Positions 18,667 to 26,029 of a stretch of DNA of 64,000 bases are shown here, piece by piece (position 1 is the first letter of the stretch; each line of letters begins with the position of its first letter). Source of the stretch: Chitinophaga tropicalis (GTDB lineage Bacteria > Bacteroidota > Bacteroidia > Chitinophagales > Chitinophagaceae). The position numbers and the translations under genes are program-made. The DNA lies in contig NZ_WRXN01000001.1 of NCBI RefSeq assembly GCF_009758205.1, forward strand, positions 806,001 to 870,000, given 5' to 3'. The notes beneath the pieces are model-generated. The model saw nothing but the letters and a program-made list of their open reading frames with translations. It did not search any database and was not told where the DNA came from.

Positions 18667-19509
18667 GTGCAAAAAACTCAAGTTCTACTGGTAGGTGCCG
18701 CCGTGACTTTACTGATAGTATTAGTCGCATTCGGCCGCACCATACCTCATTCGGATAAAAAAGCGATGCCAACTGCCGCTCATGTACATGACGGACAGGA
18801 GGGAAAACCTATTGCCTTCGAGGAATTGCTGGCCGCAGCCAAGCAAAAAGTACCCGCAGAGAAATTATTTTCTATCACTACCTGGGAGAATAAGGTAGTG
18901 CGGGGAGACGTAAAGAATCAGCAAATAGACGCTTACAGACAATTATATGCCTCCTGGGATAGCCTTAACCAACTACCCATAGCTGCGTATTATCTTGGCG
19001 AAGCCGCCAAGTTGGAAAATTCCGAAAAAAGCCTCACCTTTGCAGCCAATTTATTTTTAGCTCACCTGGAACATGCTCAGGACCCTGCTATTATGAAATG
19101 GGAGAGCCAGCAGGCTATTACCCTACTGGATCAGGCTATTAAGCTGAATCCTGGTAACGATTCCCTCGTTGTAAAGCAGGCGCTGTTGTATATGAATACC
19201 GGCGAACCTATGGTAGGTGTGCAAAAACTCAGGGACCTGGTGGCTGCCAATCCCGACAATGCAGAAGCTCAGATAACGTTAGCAAACCTGGCTATTCAAT
19301 CAAATCAGTTTGATAAGGCTATAGAAAGGATGGAAACGTTTTTAAAGCGGCATCCGGAAGAGCCTAAAGCTATATTCGTATTAGCAGAAGCTTATCGCAG
19401 TAAAGGGGATGTAAAGAAAGCAGTCGAACTTTTTGAGCAATGTAAAAAACTGCTGAAAGATCCTTCCCTGAAGGCTGAAATAGACACTTATATTAAGAGT
19501 ATTCAATAA
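18667..19509 (+). CDS. Membrane-anchored tetratricopeptide repeat protein
   Basis: A 280-residue protein starting at GTG, with one N-terminal membrane anchor (VLLVGAAVTLLIVLVAF) and a mostly helical periplasmic part. At least three TPR units are visible between about residues 150 and 275 (ALLYMNTGEPMVGVQKLRDL, AQITLANLAIQSNQFDKAIE, AIFVLAEAYRSKGDVKKAVE). TPR proteins act as binding platforms; the partner is unknown. It lies 23 bases after the HU gene and 36 bases before the 31-residue basic protein gene, so the three are probably one transcript. Confidence 0.85.
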   Translation: MQKTQVLLVGAAVTLLIVLVAFGRTIPHSDKKAMPTAAHVHDGQEGKPIAFEELLAAAKQKVPAEKLFSITTWENKVVRGDVKNQQIDAYRQLYASWDSLNQLPIAAYYLGEAAKLENSEKSLTFAANLFLAHLEHAQDPAIMKWESQQAITLLDQAIKLNPGNDSLVVKQALLYMNTGEPMVGVQKLRDLVAANPDNAEAQITLANLAIQSNQFDKAIERMETFLKRHPEEPKAIFVLAEAYRSKGDVKKAVELFEQCKKLLKDPSLKAEIDTYIKSIQ

Positions 19510-19545
19510 TATTCATTTTTTAAACATTTAAAAACTTATTAGCGT

Positions 19546-19641
19546 ATGCCTTGCGGTAAGAAAAGAAAAAGACATAAAATAGCAACTCACAAGCGTAAAA
19601 AAAGACTGAGAAAGAACCGGCATAAGAAGAATAAGAAATAG
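19546..19641 (+). CDS. 31-residue very basic AURKAIP1/COX24-domain (mS38/bS22-like) ribosomal protein
   Basis: ATG to TAG gives 31 codons beginning MPCGKKRKRHKIATHKRKKR; about 20 residues are Lys, Arg or His. Small proteins of this composition in Bacteroidota are annotated as AURKAIP1/COX24 domain proteins, related to the mitochondrial mS38 tail and to the mycobacterial bS22 peptide buried in rRNA. The position before the RNase G gene agrees with a role in ribosome biology. The gene is shorter than usual gene-finding cut-offs and easily missed. Family assignment rests on my recognition of the motif rather than a search. Confidence 0.75.
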   Translation: MPCGKKRKRHKIATHKRKKRLRKNRHKKNKK

Positions 19642-19943
19642 TTTTCTCCTGTTTCCCGCCATTTATACTAACCAGGTTTTAATTACGGCGCGGCGATTCG
19701 GATAAAAATTTTTATATATCCTGCATGATTTTGGCGATTATTCTTAAATTGCTGGAAGTCATGCAGGTTTTTCCACAAATCCCGCTAGAATCCGGATATT
19801 ACCTGTAGATCGCTAAACCCTTAAGCAATCCATCATCACGTACGTCAACATTTCGTTGACTGTAATCTGGTATGCAGTAAGCTATTATTGAATAGTATTG
19901 CATAACTCAAAGGTGAAGTAATAATGGTTAAAATTTTGGACGC
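19642..19943 (+). other. Leader region of the RNase G gene with two inverted repeats
   Basis: Three hundred bases without a gene. cctgcatga (from 19721) and tcatgcagg (ending near 19770) form a nine-base inverted repeat around a roughly 30-base interval. gtcaac-atttc-gttgac near 19847-19863 is a compact hairpin. Both lie upstream of the TTG start at 19944. Confidence 0.45.
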
Positions 19944-21494
19944 TTGAACAAGGAACTTATTATAAATGCGGCACCTACTGGTGTGGAAATAGCGTTGCTG
20001 GAAGACAAGAAACTGGTTGAATTGCATCACGAAAGCGGCAATCCCAACTTTTCTGTAGGAGATTTATACCTGGGGCGGGTAAAAAAACTGATACCAGGCC
20101 TGAATGCGGCCTTTGTTGATGTGGGTTTTGAAAAAGATGCATTCCTTCATTACACTGACCTTAGCCCTTATATACGTTCTATACTCAAATTTACCCAGCA
20201 GGCTATTTCAGATAAAACCCCCGAAGGGTTTGACTTTACGAAGTTTAAGAATGAACCGGAAATTGTAAAGACCGGAAAAATCACAGATGTACTGGGCGGA
20301 AAACCTAACATCCTCGTGCAGATATTGAAAGAACCTATTTCTTCCAAAGGCCCCCGCCTTAGCTGCGAAATTTCTCTTCCCGGAAGGTTTATCGTGTTAA
20401 CACCCTTTAATGACATTGTTGCTGTATCAAAAAAGATACACTCTTCCGAAGAAAGAAAAAGATTGCAGAAAATCGTGGAAGCGATCAAAACGCCCAACTT
20501 CGGCGTAATTGTTCGCACGGCAGCTGAAGGAAAGAAAACGGCAGAACTGCATGAAGATCTTACTACCCTGGTAGAAACCTGGAAAAATATACAGTCCAAC
20601 CTGCGCGGCGCCCAACCCCCGCAGAAAATACTGAGCGAACAGGCAAAAACCACCAGCATCTTACGTGACCTTCTTAACGAAAGCTTCAACCGTATTGTCA
20701 TTAATGACAAGAACATGTATACTGATACCCGTGCGTATATCCAGAAGATAGCGCCGGAAAAACAGGACATCGTTCAGCATTATCACAACGGAGCTCCCAT
20801 CTTTGATCACTATGGCGTAACCCGCCAGGTAAAAGCCTCCTTTGGCAAAACCGTCAACCTGGACAGTGGCGTATACCTGATCATCGAAGCTACTGAAGCC
20901 CTCCATGTAATAGACGTGAACAGCGGCTATAAAAGCTCCAGCAATAACCAGGAACAGAATGCCCTTGCATCCAACCTGGAGGCTGCTGCAGAAATAGCCC
21001 GCCAGCTCCGGCTACGCGATCTGGGCGGCATCATTATCATTGACTTCATTGATATGAAGCTGCCGGAAAATAAAAAGGTAGTATACGAAGCTATGGAGAA
21101 ATTCATGGCGCAGGACAGAGCCAAGCATACCATCCTGCCCATCTCCAAATTCGGATTGATGCAGATAACCAGGCAGCGCGTAAAACCTGAAGTCACTATC
21201 TCTGTGGCGGAAGATTGCCCCACCTGTCATGGTACCGGCAAGATCGGCGCTTCCGTACTTATCATAGATGAAATAGAAAAGAACCTTCAGTACCTGATCA
21301 ATCATCAGCACAAAGGTCTTACTATCAGAGTACATCCTATCTTTTACGCCTACCTTGCTAAAGGATTCCTTACATCCCGCCAATGGAAATGGTACTTTAT
21401 GTATAAGAAATGGGTCAGGGTTAAGGCAGATTCGAACTATCACCTTACTGAATATCGCTTCTTTGACGCAAGCGACGAAGAAATTAAATTATAA
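19944..21494 (+). CDS. rng: Ribonuclease G/E family endoribonuclease
   Basis: A 516-residue RNase E/G family enzyme, which cuts single-stranded RNA in rRNA maturation and mRNA decay. MNKELIINAAPTGVEIALLE begins the protein from a TTG codon, as expected for the family start. An S1-like RNA-binding region follows (VGDLYLGRVKKLIPGLNAAF). The catalytic part contains HVIDVNSGYKS and GGIIIIDFIDM with the metal-binding aspartates, and the zinc-link CPTCHGTGK near residue 425. It lacks the long disordered tail of RNase E, so RNase G is the better name. A strong terminator follows. Confidence 0.95.
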   Translation: MNKELIINAAPTGVEIALLEDKKLVELHHESGNPNFSVGDLYLGRVKKLIPGLNAAFVDVGFEKDAFLHYTDLSPYIRSILKFTQQAISDKTPEGFDFTKFKNEPEIVKTGKITDVLGGKPNILVQILKEPISSKGPRLSCEISLPGRFIVLTPFNDIVAVSKKIHSSEERKRLQKIVEAIKTPNFGVIVRTAAEGKKTAELHEDLTTLVETWKNIQSNLRGAQPPQKILSEQAKTTSILRDLLNESFNRIVINDKNMYTDTRAYIQKIAPEKQDIVQHYHNGAPIFDHYGVTRQVKASFGKTVNLDSGVYLIIEATEALHVIDVNSGYKSSSNNQEQNALASNLEAAAEIARQLRLRDLGGIIIIDFIDMKLPENKKVVYEAMEKFMAQDRAKHTILPISKFGLMQITRQRVKPEVTISVAEDCPTCHGTGKIGASVLIIDEIEKNLQYLINHQHKGLTIRVHPIFYAYLAKGFLTSRQWKWYFMYKKWVRVKADSNYHLTEYRFFDASDEEIKL

Positions 21495-21498
21495 CCAG

Positions 21499-21513
21499 CT
21501 GGCCACAGGTCAG
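21499..21513. repeat. Short palindrome ctggcc-aca-ggtcag
   Basis: Six-base-pair stem with one G-T position and a three-base loop, five bases after the RNase G stop and ahead of the terminator. Confidence 0.4.
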
Positions 21514-21525
21514 GCCCACGTTGTT

Positions 21526-21563
21526 AAAGAAACGCTTTTGCCCCAGGCAAAAGCGTTTCTTTT
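21526..21563. terminator. Intrinsic terminator after RNase G, gcttttgcc family
   Basis: aaagaaacgcttttgcc and ggcaaaagcgtttcttt pair perfectly around cca, with T-rich sequence following. Confidence 0.88.
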
Positions 21564-21641
21564 TGTATTGTTTCTATCTTTACATATTCAACTTTTTATC
21601 CCGGGACAATGTTGTTTTTAAAGTCAAAACTCCAATCGTTT

Positions 21642-23288
21642 ATGTTTTTTCGTTATTGTTCGTATTTACTCTTGGCTGCTCTTTTGTTCACCAGTTGCGG
21701 CGAGGGCAGAAGAAAGAAGGGCCTGAAAAGGGATACCAGCCATTATACCGGACAGGAATATATTGACCTGAAACTGGACAGCAACACCGTCAACAGGTTT
21801 CTGCAACAGGACACCGGCTATAACTCTTATGCTGACTATATACGCGACTTCTATCGCCAGCGTGATTTTCACTATGCCTGGATAGGCAATGATGGTCAGC
21901 TTACGGAGCAAGCCGGCAACTTCATCAATATGATGAAGGCAGATGCTTCCTATGGACTGAATGACAGCAGCATGAACACCCCTCTCCGCGAGCTGTATGA
22001 TACCCTCATGATAGAAGGCGGAAAGCTTCAGCCGGGAGATAAAACCACTTCCCGCGCGGAACTGCTCCTTACCACCCAGTTCTTCGCTTACGGAAATAAA
22101 ATATGGGGTGGATTCACTTCAGACAGTGCGAAAGACCTGGAATGGTTCATCCCCCGGAAGAAAATAAATATGCAAAGCCTGCTGGATTCTATGGTCAACA
22201 AACCGGCAAACGCTTTTGAAGAACCAGTGAACAGGCAATACAAACTACTGCGTGACCAGCTGAAGAAACTGGCGAACCTGGAAAAGACGCCCTGGGATTC
22301 CCTGAAATCATCCCAGAAGCTATATAAGAAAGGAGATAGTGCGGTATTCATCACTCAGGTAAAACAACGCCTGCATCTTCTGGGCGACCTGCCTGTTTCC
22401 GACACCGGTAACCGCTTTACTCCGCTCCTGGATTCGGCTATACGCAATTTCCAGGACCGTATGGGGCTGAAAATAGACGGTACGGTGCAATTGCCGGTGC
22501 TCAACGCACTGAATGTATCTCCGCAGAAACGCATACAACAGATACTCATCAACATGGAACGTATTCGCTGGGTGCCGGCAGAGTCTCCTGCAGAATACCT
22601 GCTGGTCAACATTCCTGCATTCAAGCTCTATGTGTATGATAACAATAAACTGGACTGGAGCTGCAATGTGGTAGTAGGCAGGCCCGGAACCAACACTGTT
22701 ATCTTCAGCCATGAAATGAAATACATTGTATTCAGTCCTTACTGGAACGTACCTCCGGGAATACTGGCGCATGAAGTGCTGCCGGCTATGAAACGTAATG
22801 GGGGCTACCTGGCAAGACAGAATATGGAAGTGGTGAATGGCAGCGGTAAACCTGTGTCAGGCATCAACTGGAGTAAATACTCCGGCACTAATTTCCCTTA
22901 CATTGTAAGACAGAAACCTGGTGGCGCCAATGCGCTCGGTAAAGTAAAATTCCTTTTCCCGAACGAGTATAATATTTACCTGCATGACACCCCTTCAAAA
23001 GGATTGTTCGGCGAGAGCAAACGTTCCTTCAGTCATGGCTGCATCCGTGTTTCCGAACCTCAGCACCTGGCGGAATGGCTGCTCAGAAAAGACTCTTCAT
23101 GGACGCAGAAAAAGATTGTGACAGCTATGAACGCAGGGAAAGAACAATTCGTAACACTGAAAGAAAAAGTACCTGTATATATAGGTTATTTCACCGCCTT
23201 TGTAGATAGCGAAGGCAGATTGAATTTCAGGGATGATGTTTATGGACATGATGCCCGCCTGACGGCTACGTTGTTCGGAAAGAAATAA
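21642..23288 (+). CDS. L,D-transpeptidase (YkuD domain) lipoprotein with peptidoglycan-binding domain
   Basis: A 548-residue envelope protein. The N-terminus is a lipoprotein-type signal (FFRYCSYLLLAALLFTSC). An N-terminal scaffold region is followed by a PG_binding_1 domain near residues 225-290 (VFITQVKQRLHLLGDLPV, then NFQDRMGLKIDGTV). The YkuD catalytic domain near residues 325-480 ends with SHGCIRVSEP, containing the catalytic cysteine. The layout matches the YcbB/LdtD type that makes 3-3 cross-links in peptidoglycan. I chose ATG 21642 so that the signal peptide is at the start; ATG 21609 is an in-frame alternative. Confidence 0.92.
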   Translation: MFFRYCSYLLLAALLFTSCGEGRRKKGLKRDTSHYTGQEYIDLKLDSNTVNRFLQQDTGYNSYADYIRDFYRQRDFHYAWIGNDGQLTEQAGNFINMMKADASYGLNDSSMNTPLRELYDTLMIEGGKLQPGDKTTSRAELLLTTQFFAYGNKIWGGFTSDSAKDLEWFIPRKKINMQSLLDSMVNKPANAFEEPVNRQYKLLRDQLKKLANLEKTPWDSLKSSQKLYKKGDSAVFITQVKQRLHLLGDLPVSDTGNRFTPLLDSAIRNFQDRMGLKIDGTVQLPVLNALNVSPQKRIQQILINMERIRWVPAESPAEYLLVNIPAFKLYVYDNNKLDWSCNVVVGRPGTNTVIFSHEMKYIVFSPYWNVPPGILAHEVLPAMKRNGGYLARQNMEVVNGSGKPVSGINWSKYSGTNFPYIVRQKPGGANALGKVKFLFPNEYNIYLHDTPSKGLFGESKRSFSHGCIRVSEPQHLAEWLLRKDSSWTQKKIVTAMNAGKEQFVTLKEKVPVYIGYFTAFVDSEGRLNFRDDVYGHDARLTATLFGKK

Positions 23289-23320
23289 AAGAAATTCTTA
23301 AAGCCAGGCGCAAGCCTTAC

Positions 23321-23363
23321 TCAAAGAAAACGCTTTTGCCCCAGGCAAAAGCGTTTTCTTTGA
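23321..23363. terminator. Bidirectional terminator, perfect 20-bp stem of the gcttttgcc family
   Basis: A perfect 20-base-pair palindrome with loop cca lies between the convergent transpeptidase and ridA-like genes. A-runs and T-runs at its ends suit termination on both strands. Confidence 0.9.
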
Positions 23364-23368
23364 GATAA

Positions 23369-23749
23369 TTATTTACTTGCAATAACAGAGATCTCTACAT
23401 TCACCCCTTTCGGCAAGGCTGCTACCTGCACAGTTTCGCGGGCAGGGTAAGCATCGCTGAAATAGGAACCGTATACTTCATTGATCTGTGCAAAATCATT
23501 CATATTTGTAATGAAGATGGTAGATTTAAGCACATTGCTGAAATCTATTCCTGCTGCTGTCAGTATAGCTTTCAGGTTTTCCATTACCTGGCGCGTTTCT
23601 GTTTTGATATCGTCCTGTACAAGTTGATTGGTTTCAGGATGCAGTGCTATTTGTCCGGATACAAAGAGCAGATTGCCTGTAAGAACAGCCTGGTTATATG
23701 GGCCTATTGGTGCAGGCGCATTTTTTGTGTTGATGATCTGTTTTTCCAT
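23369..23749 (-). CDS. RidA family imine deaminase
   Basis: A 126-residue protein of the YjgF/YER057c/UK114 family. RidA enzymes hydrolyse reactive 2-aminoacrylate imines released by PLP enzymes. The start MEKQIINTKNAPAPIGPYNQ is typical, and the arginine of YPARETVQVAALPKGVNVEI is the conserved catalytic residue. The length is exactly that of the family. It is divergent from the 3-hydroxyacyl-CoA dehydrogenase-like gene, with about 60 bases between the starts. Confidence 0.95.
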   Translation of the reverse strand: MEKQIINTKNAPAPIGPYNQAVLTGNLLFVSGQIALHPETNQLVQDDIKTETRQVMENLKAILTAAGIDFSNVLKSTIFITNMNDFAQINEVYGSYFSDAYPARETVQVAALPKGVNVEISVIASK

Positions 23750-23788
23750 GAACGTAAAAATAGGGCGTTATTATTAGTTATTAATTAA

Positions 23789-23796
23789 TAGGTTTG
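23789..23796 (+). promoter_or_regulatory. TAnnTTTG -7 box for the dehydrogenase-like gene
   Basis: TAGGTTTG lies 14 bases before the ATG at 23811, giving a very short leader. Confidence 0.5.
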
Positions 23797-23810
23797 CGAA
23801 AATTTTGCGC

Positions 23811-24470
23811 ATGAATATTCTTGTAATAGGAGATGGGCAACAATACGCCGCCCTGGTTGAAAAGGGTGGTTTGAACGGTCACCAGGTACAGCGGGTGTCC
23901 GGCCTGGAACGCATAGAAGAACCAGGTATCTACCAGCTGATAATAGATCTTGATTTCGATGAACATACGGAACGTGGCGCAATATATGCCAGGCATCCGG
24001 AAGTGCCGGTACTGGCAGGTATAGTGAAGACCTCACTATCTGCTGTGATGAATGAGCACGCCTTCAGCTACGGTTTTAACCTGATAGGCTGCAACTGGTT
24101 GCCAGGCTTCACTGCAATGTCTGTAACAGAAGTTTCTGTAATGGATCAGGAACAACGGCCCCGGCTGCAGCAGATCATGCAGGAATTAGGCTGGGAATAT
24201 GAAGTGGTGGAAGACAGGGTAGGAATGGTAACGCCAAGAGTAGTTTGTATGATCATCAACGAAGCTTACCTTGCCGCAGAAGAGGGAACCGCCTCCCGGG
24301 AAGATATCAACATAGCCATGAAGCTGGGAACCAACTATCCGCTGGGGCCATTTGAATGGTGTGAACGTATCGGTGTGAAACAGGTATATGCGGTACTGGA
24401 CGCCGTATACAAAGCATCAGGGAATGAGCGTTATAAAGTAAGCGCTTTACTGGCGCAGGAAGCCGCATAA
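23811..24470 (+). CDS. 3-hydroxyacyl-CoA dehydrogenase family protein with reduced N-terminal domain
   Basis: A 219-residue protein. Its C-terminal part (about residues 125-215) matches the 3HCDH C-terminal domain, with RVVCMIINEAYLAAEEG and AMKLGTNYPLGPFEWCERIG. The N-terminal NAD-binding Rossmann part is short: MNILVIGDGQ is not the usual GxGxxG and the domain is about 100 residues rather than 180. The full enzymes oxidise 3-hydroxyacyl-CoA in beta-oxidation or related routes. Whether this short form still binds NAD is unclear. ATG 23811 is preferred to the in-frame TTG at 23805. Confidence 0.8.
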   Translation: MNILVIGDGQQYAALVEKGGLNGHQVQRVSGLERIEEPGIYQLIIDLDFDEHTERGAIYARHPEVPVLAGIVKTSLSAVMNEHAFSYGFNLIGCNWLPGFTAMSVTEVSVMDQEQRPRLQQIMQELGWEYEVVEDRVGMVTPRVVCMIINEAYLAAEEGTASREDINIAMKLGTNYPLGPFEWCERIGVKQVYAVLDAVYKASGNERYKVSALLAQEAA

Positions 24471-24492
24471 TAACATTAAAAAATAAGGCAGA

Positions 24493-25170
24493 TTGTCTTT
24501 AATACTGAACATAGATACAGCTACCAGCATAGGATCTGTTTGTCTTTCCAGAGACGGAAAGCCACTACAGACATTGGTGAATGATAAGCAGCAGGACCAT
24601 GCTGCAACCATGGTATTATTTGTACAGGAGATCATGCAGACACAGGGCATTACTCCTGCACAGATAGATGCTGTTGCAGTAAGCGCAGGTCCCGGCTCTT
24701 ATACCGGTCTGCGCGTAGGCGTAGCTACTGCCAAAGGGTTGTGCTATGCCTGGGAAAAGCCGCTGATAGCGGTTTCTACGTTGCAGATGATGACACAGGG
24801 CATGCTTTCGCAAACAATGGATATGGACGCATTCTATTGCCCCATGCTGGATGCCCGTAGAATGGAAGTGTACACCGCCGTATATTCCGGTCTGCTGGAA
24901 ACTCTGACAGCACCGCATGCGCTGATACTCACATCAGAATCATTCAGAGAACAAGTTGAAAATAAAAAGACATATTTCTTCGGAAACGGCAGTGATAAAT
25001 GGCAGCAGTTGATGCCTGTACATCCAAATGCCGTTTTTACCTCATATATACTGAACGCTGCAGATATGGTAGCTTTATCAACTGCCGCATACCATCAGCA
25101 GGTATTTGAAGACATTGCATATTTCAGCCCCTACTACCTCAAGCCTTTCCATTCAACCATGAAGAAATAG
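24493..25170 (+). CDS. tsaB: tRNA threonylcarbamoyladenosine biosynthesis protein TsaB
   Basis: A 225-residue ASKHA-fold protein, the TsaB partner of TsaD in making t6A at position 37 of ANN-decoding tRNAs. MSLILNIDTATSIGSVCLSR begins the protein and AVSAGPGSYTGLRVGVATAK is the hallmark motif. A TTG codon is the start, the only one giving the correct family N-terminus. It follows the dehydrogenase-like gene by 22 bases, so they may share a transcript. Confidence 0.93.
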   Translation: MSLILNIDTATSIGSVCLSRDGKPLQTLVNDKQQDHAATMVLFVQEIMQTQGITPAQIDAVAVSAGPGSYTGLRVGVATAKGLCYAWEKPLIAVSTLQMMTQGMLSQTMDMDAFYCPMLDARRMEVYTAVYSGLLETLTAPHALILTSESFREQVENKKTYFFGNGSDKWQQLMPVHPNAVFTSYILNAADMVALSTAAYHQQVFEDIAYFSPYYLKPFHSTMKK

Positions 25171-25207
25171 CCTCTACAGTACCTTTTACGCCATTTTACC
25201 CTATCAA

Positions 25208-25240
25208 TTAAGCGTACCCGGCACGCTTAAGGCAATTTTT
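25208..25240 (+). terminator. Probable terminator after tsaB
   Basis: ttaagcgt and acgcttaa pair around seven bases, followed by ggcaatttttt. The stem is modest. Confidence 0.5.
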
Positions 25241-25338
25241 TGTCATAGAACTGTCAAATTACGTTTAATTGGCAAGTAATCGCCTTCTATATATTAAAAA
25301 ATAAGGTATAGAAGTTTTTTTTATTACGACTAATATTA

Positions 25339-25346
25339 TATTTTTG
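25339..25346 (+). promoter_or_regulatory. TAnnTTTG -7 box for the ArsR-type regulator
   Basis: TATTTTTG is a full match, about 95 bases upstream of the regulator's ATG, leaving a leader of roughly 90 bases. Confidence 0.45.
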
Positions 25347-25441
25347 TATAAATCGACACCCGGTTATTGTTTTCTAACAAGTTATGGGTTTACTGTCCGT
25401 TGATCCCTTTCATTTCATCATTATTTAAAAACTATTATGCG

Positions 25442-25801
25442 ATGGAAAAAACATTATTAACGACCTCTTCTAATACTCTTATTATTTCTAGAGGTACCAA
25501 TGAAAAAGACCAAATTAAATTGGATTACATTGCCGTTAAGAAGGCAGCTATGGTTTTGCGTGCAATCAACCATAAACTGCGCCAGCAAATGATTAAGTTG
25601 TTGGAAGATCACAAAAAAATGACAGTTACGGAAATCTACGTTAAACTGCGTCTGGAGCAATCAGTGGCTTCACAGCATCTGGCTATCCTGCGCCGCGCCG
25701 GCATTGTGATAACTGAAAGAGATGGCAAGTTCATTCACTATACGATCAACAAACAGCGTATAGCAGAAGTTGCCAAATTCGTAGAGGAGCTGGTGGGTTA
25801 A
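25442..25801 (+). CDS. ArsR-type winged-helix transcriptional regulator without cysteines
   Basis: A 119-residue winged-helix protein. AAMVLRAINHKLRQQMIKLL and MTVTEIYVKLRLEQSVASQH with LAILRRAGIVITERDGKFIH form the ArsR-like dimerisation helix, recognition helix and wing. There is no cysteine, so it cannot be a classical ArsR/SmtB thiol metal sensor nor a persulfide sensor of the BigR/SqrR kind. The next gene, on the same strand 228 bases on, encodes a persulfide dioxygenase/rhodanese fusion, the usual target of BigR-type regulators. The start at ATG 25442 avoids a poorly conserved 25-residue upstream extension. Confidence 0.85.
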   Translation: MEKTLLTTSSNTLIISRGTNEKDQIKLDYIAVKKAAMVLRAINHKLRQQMIKLLEDHKKMTVTEIYVKLRLEQSVASQHLAILRRAGIVITERDGKFIHYTINKQRIAEVAKFVEELVG

Positions 25802-25842
25802 TCCTGGTTTCGGAGTACTGGTCAAACTGAAAAAATATTCGG

Positions 25843-25879
25843 GCCTAACTGAGAGTGTGCAAAATACTTTTAGTTAGGC
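25843..25879 (+). terminator. Possible terminator after the ArsR-type gene
   Basis: gcctaact and agttaggc pair around a 21-base loop and are followed by tctaattgtttt. The loop is long, so the call is weak. Confidence 0.35.
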
Positions 25880-26029
25880 TCTAATTGTTTTAAAGGAAGG
25901 TGTGGTTATCACTATCTGATATAAGATTGCTGCTATAATCCTGTTATTGAAAGATAACGGGGGGAGTCTTTTTTGTCATATATTCCCTCCGCATATAAAT
26001 GCTTAACTTTACAGGAAATCAAAAACCAC

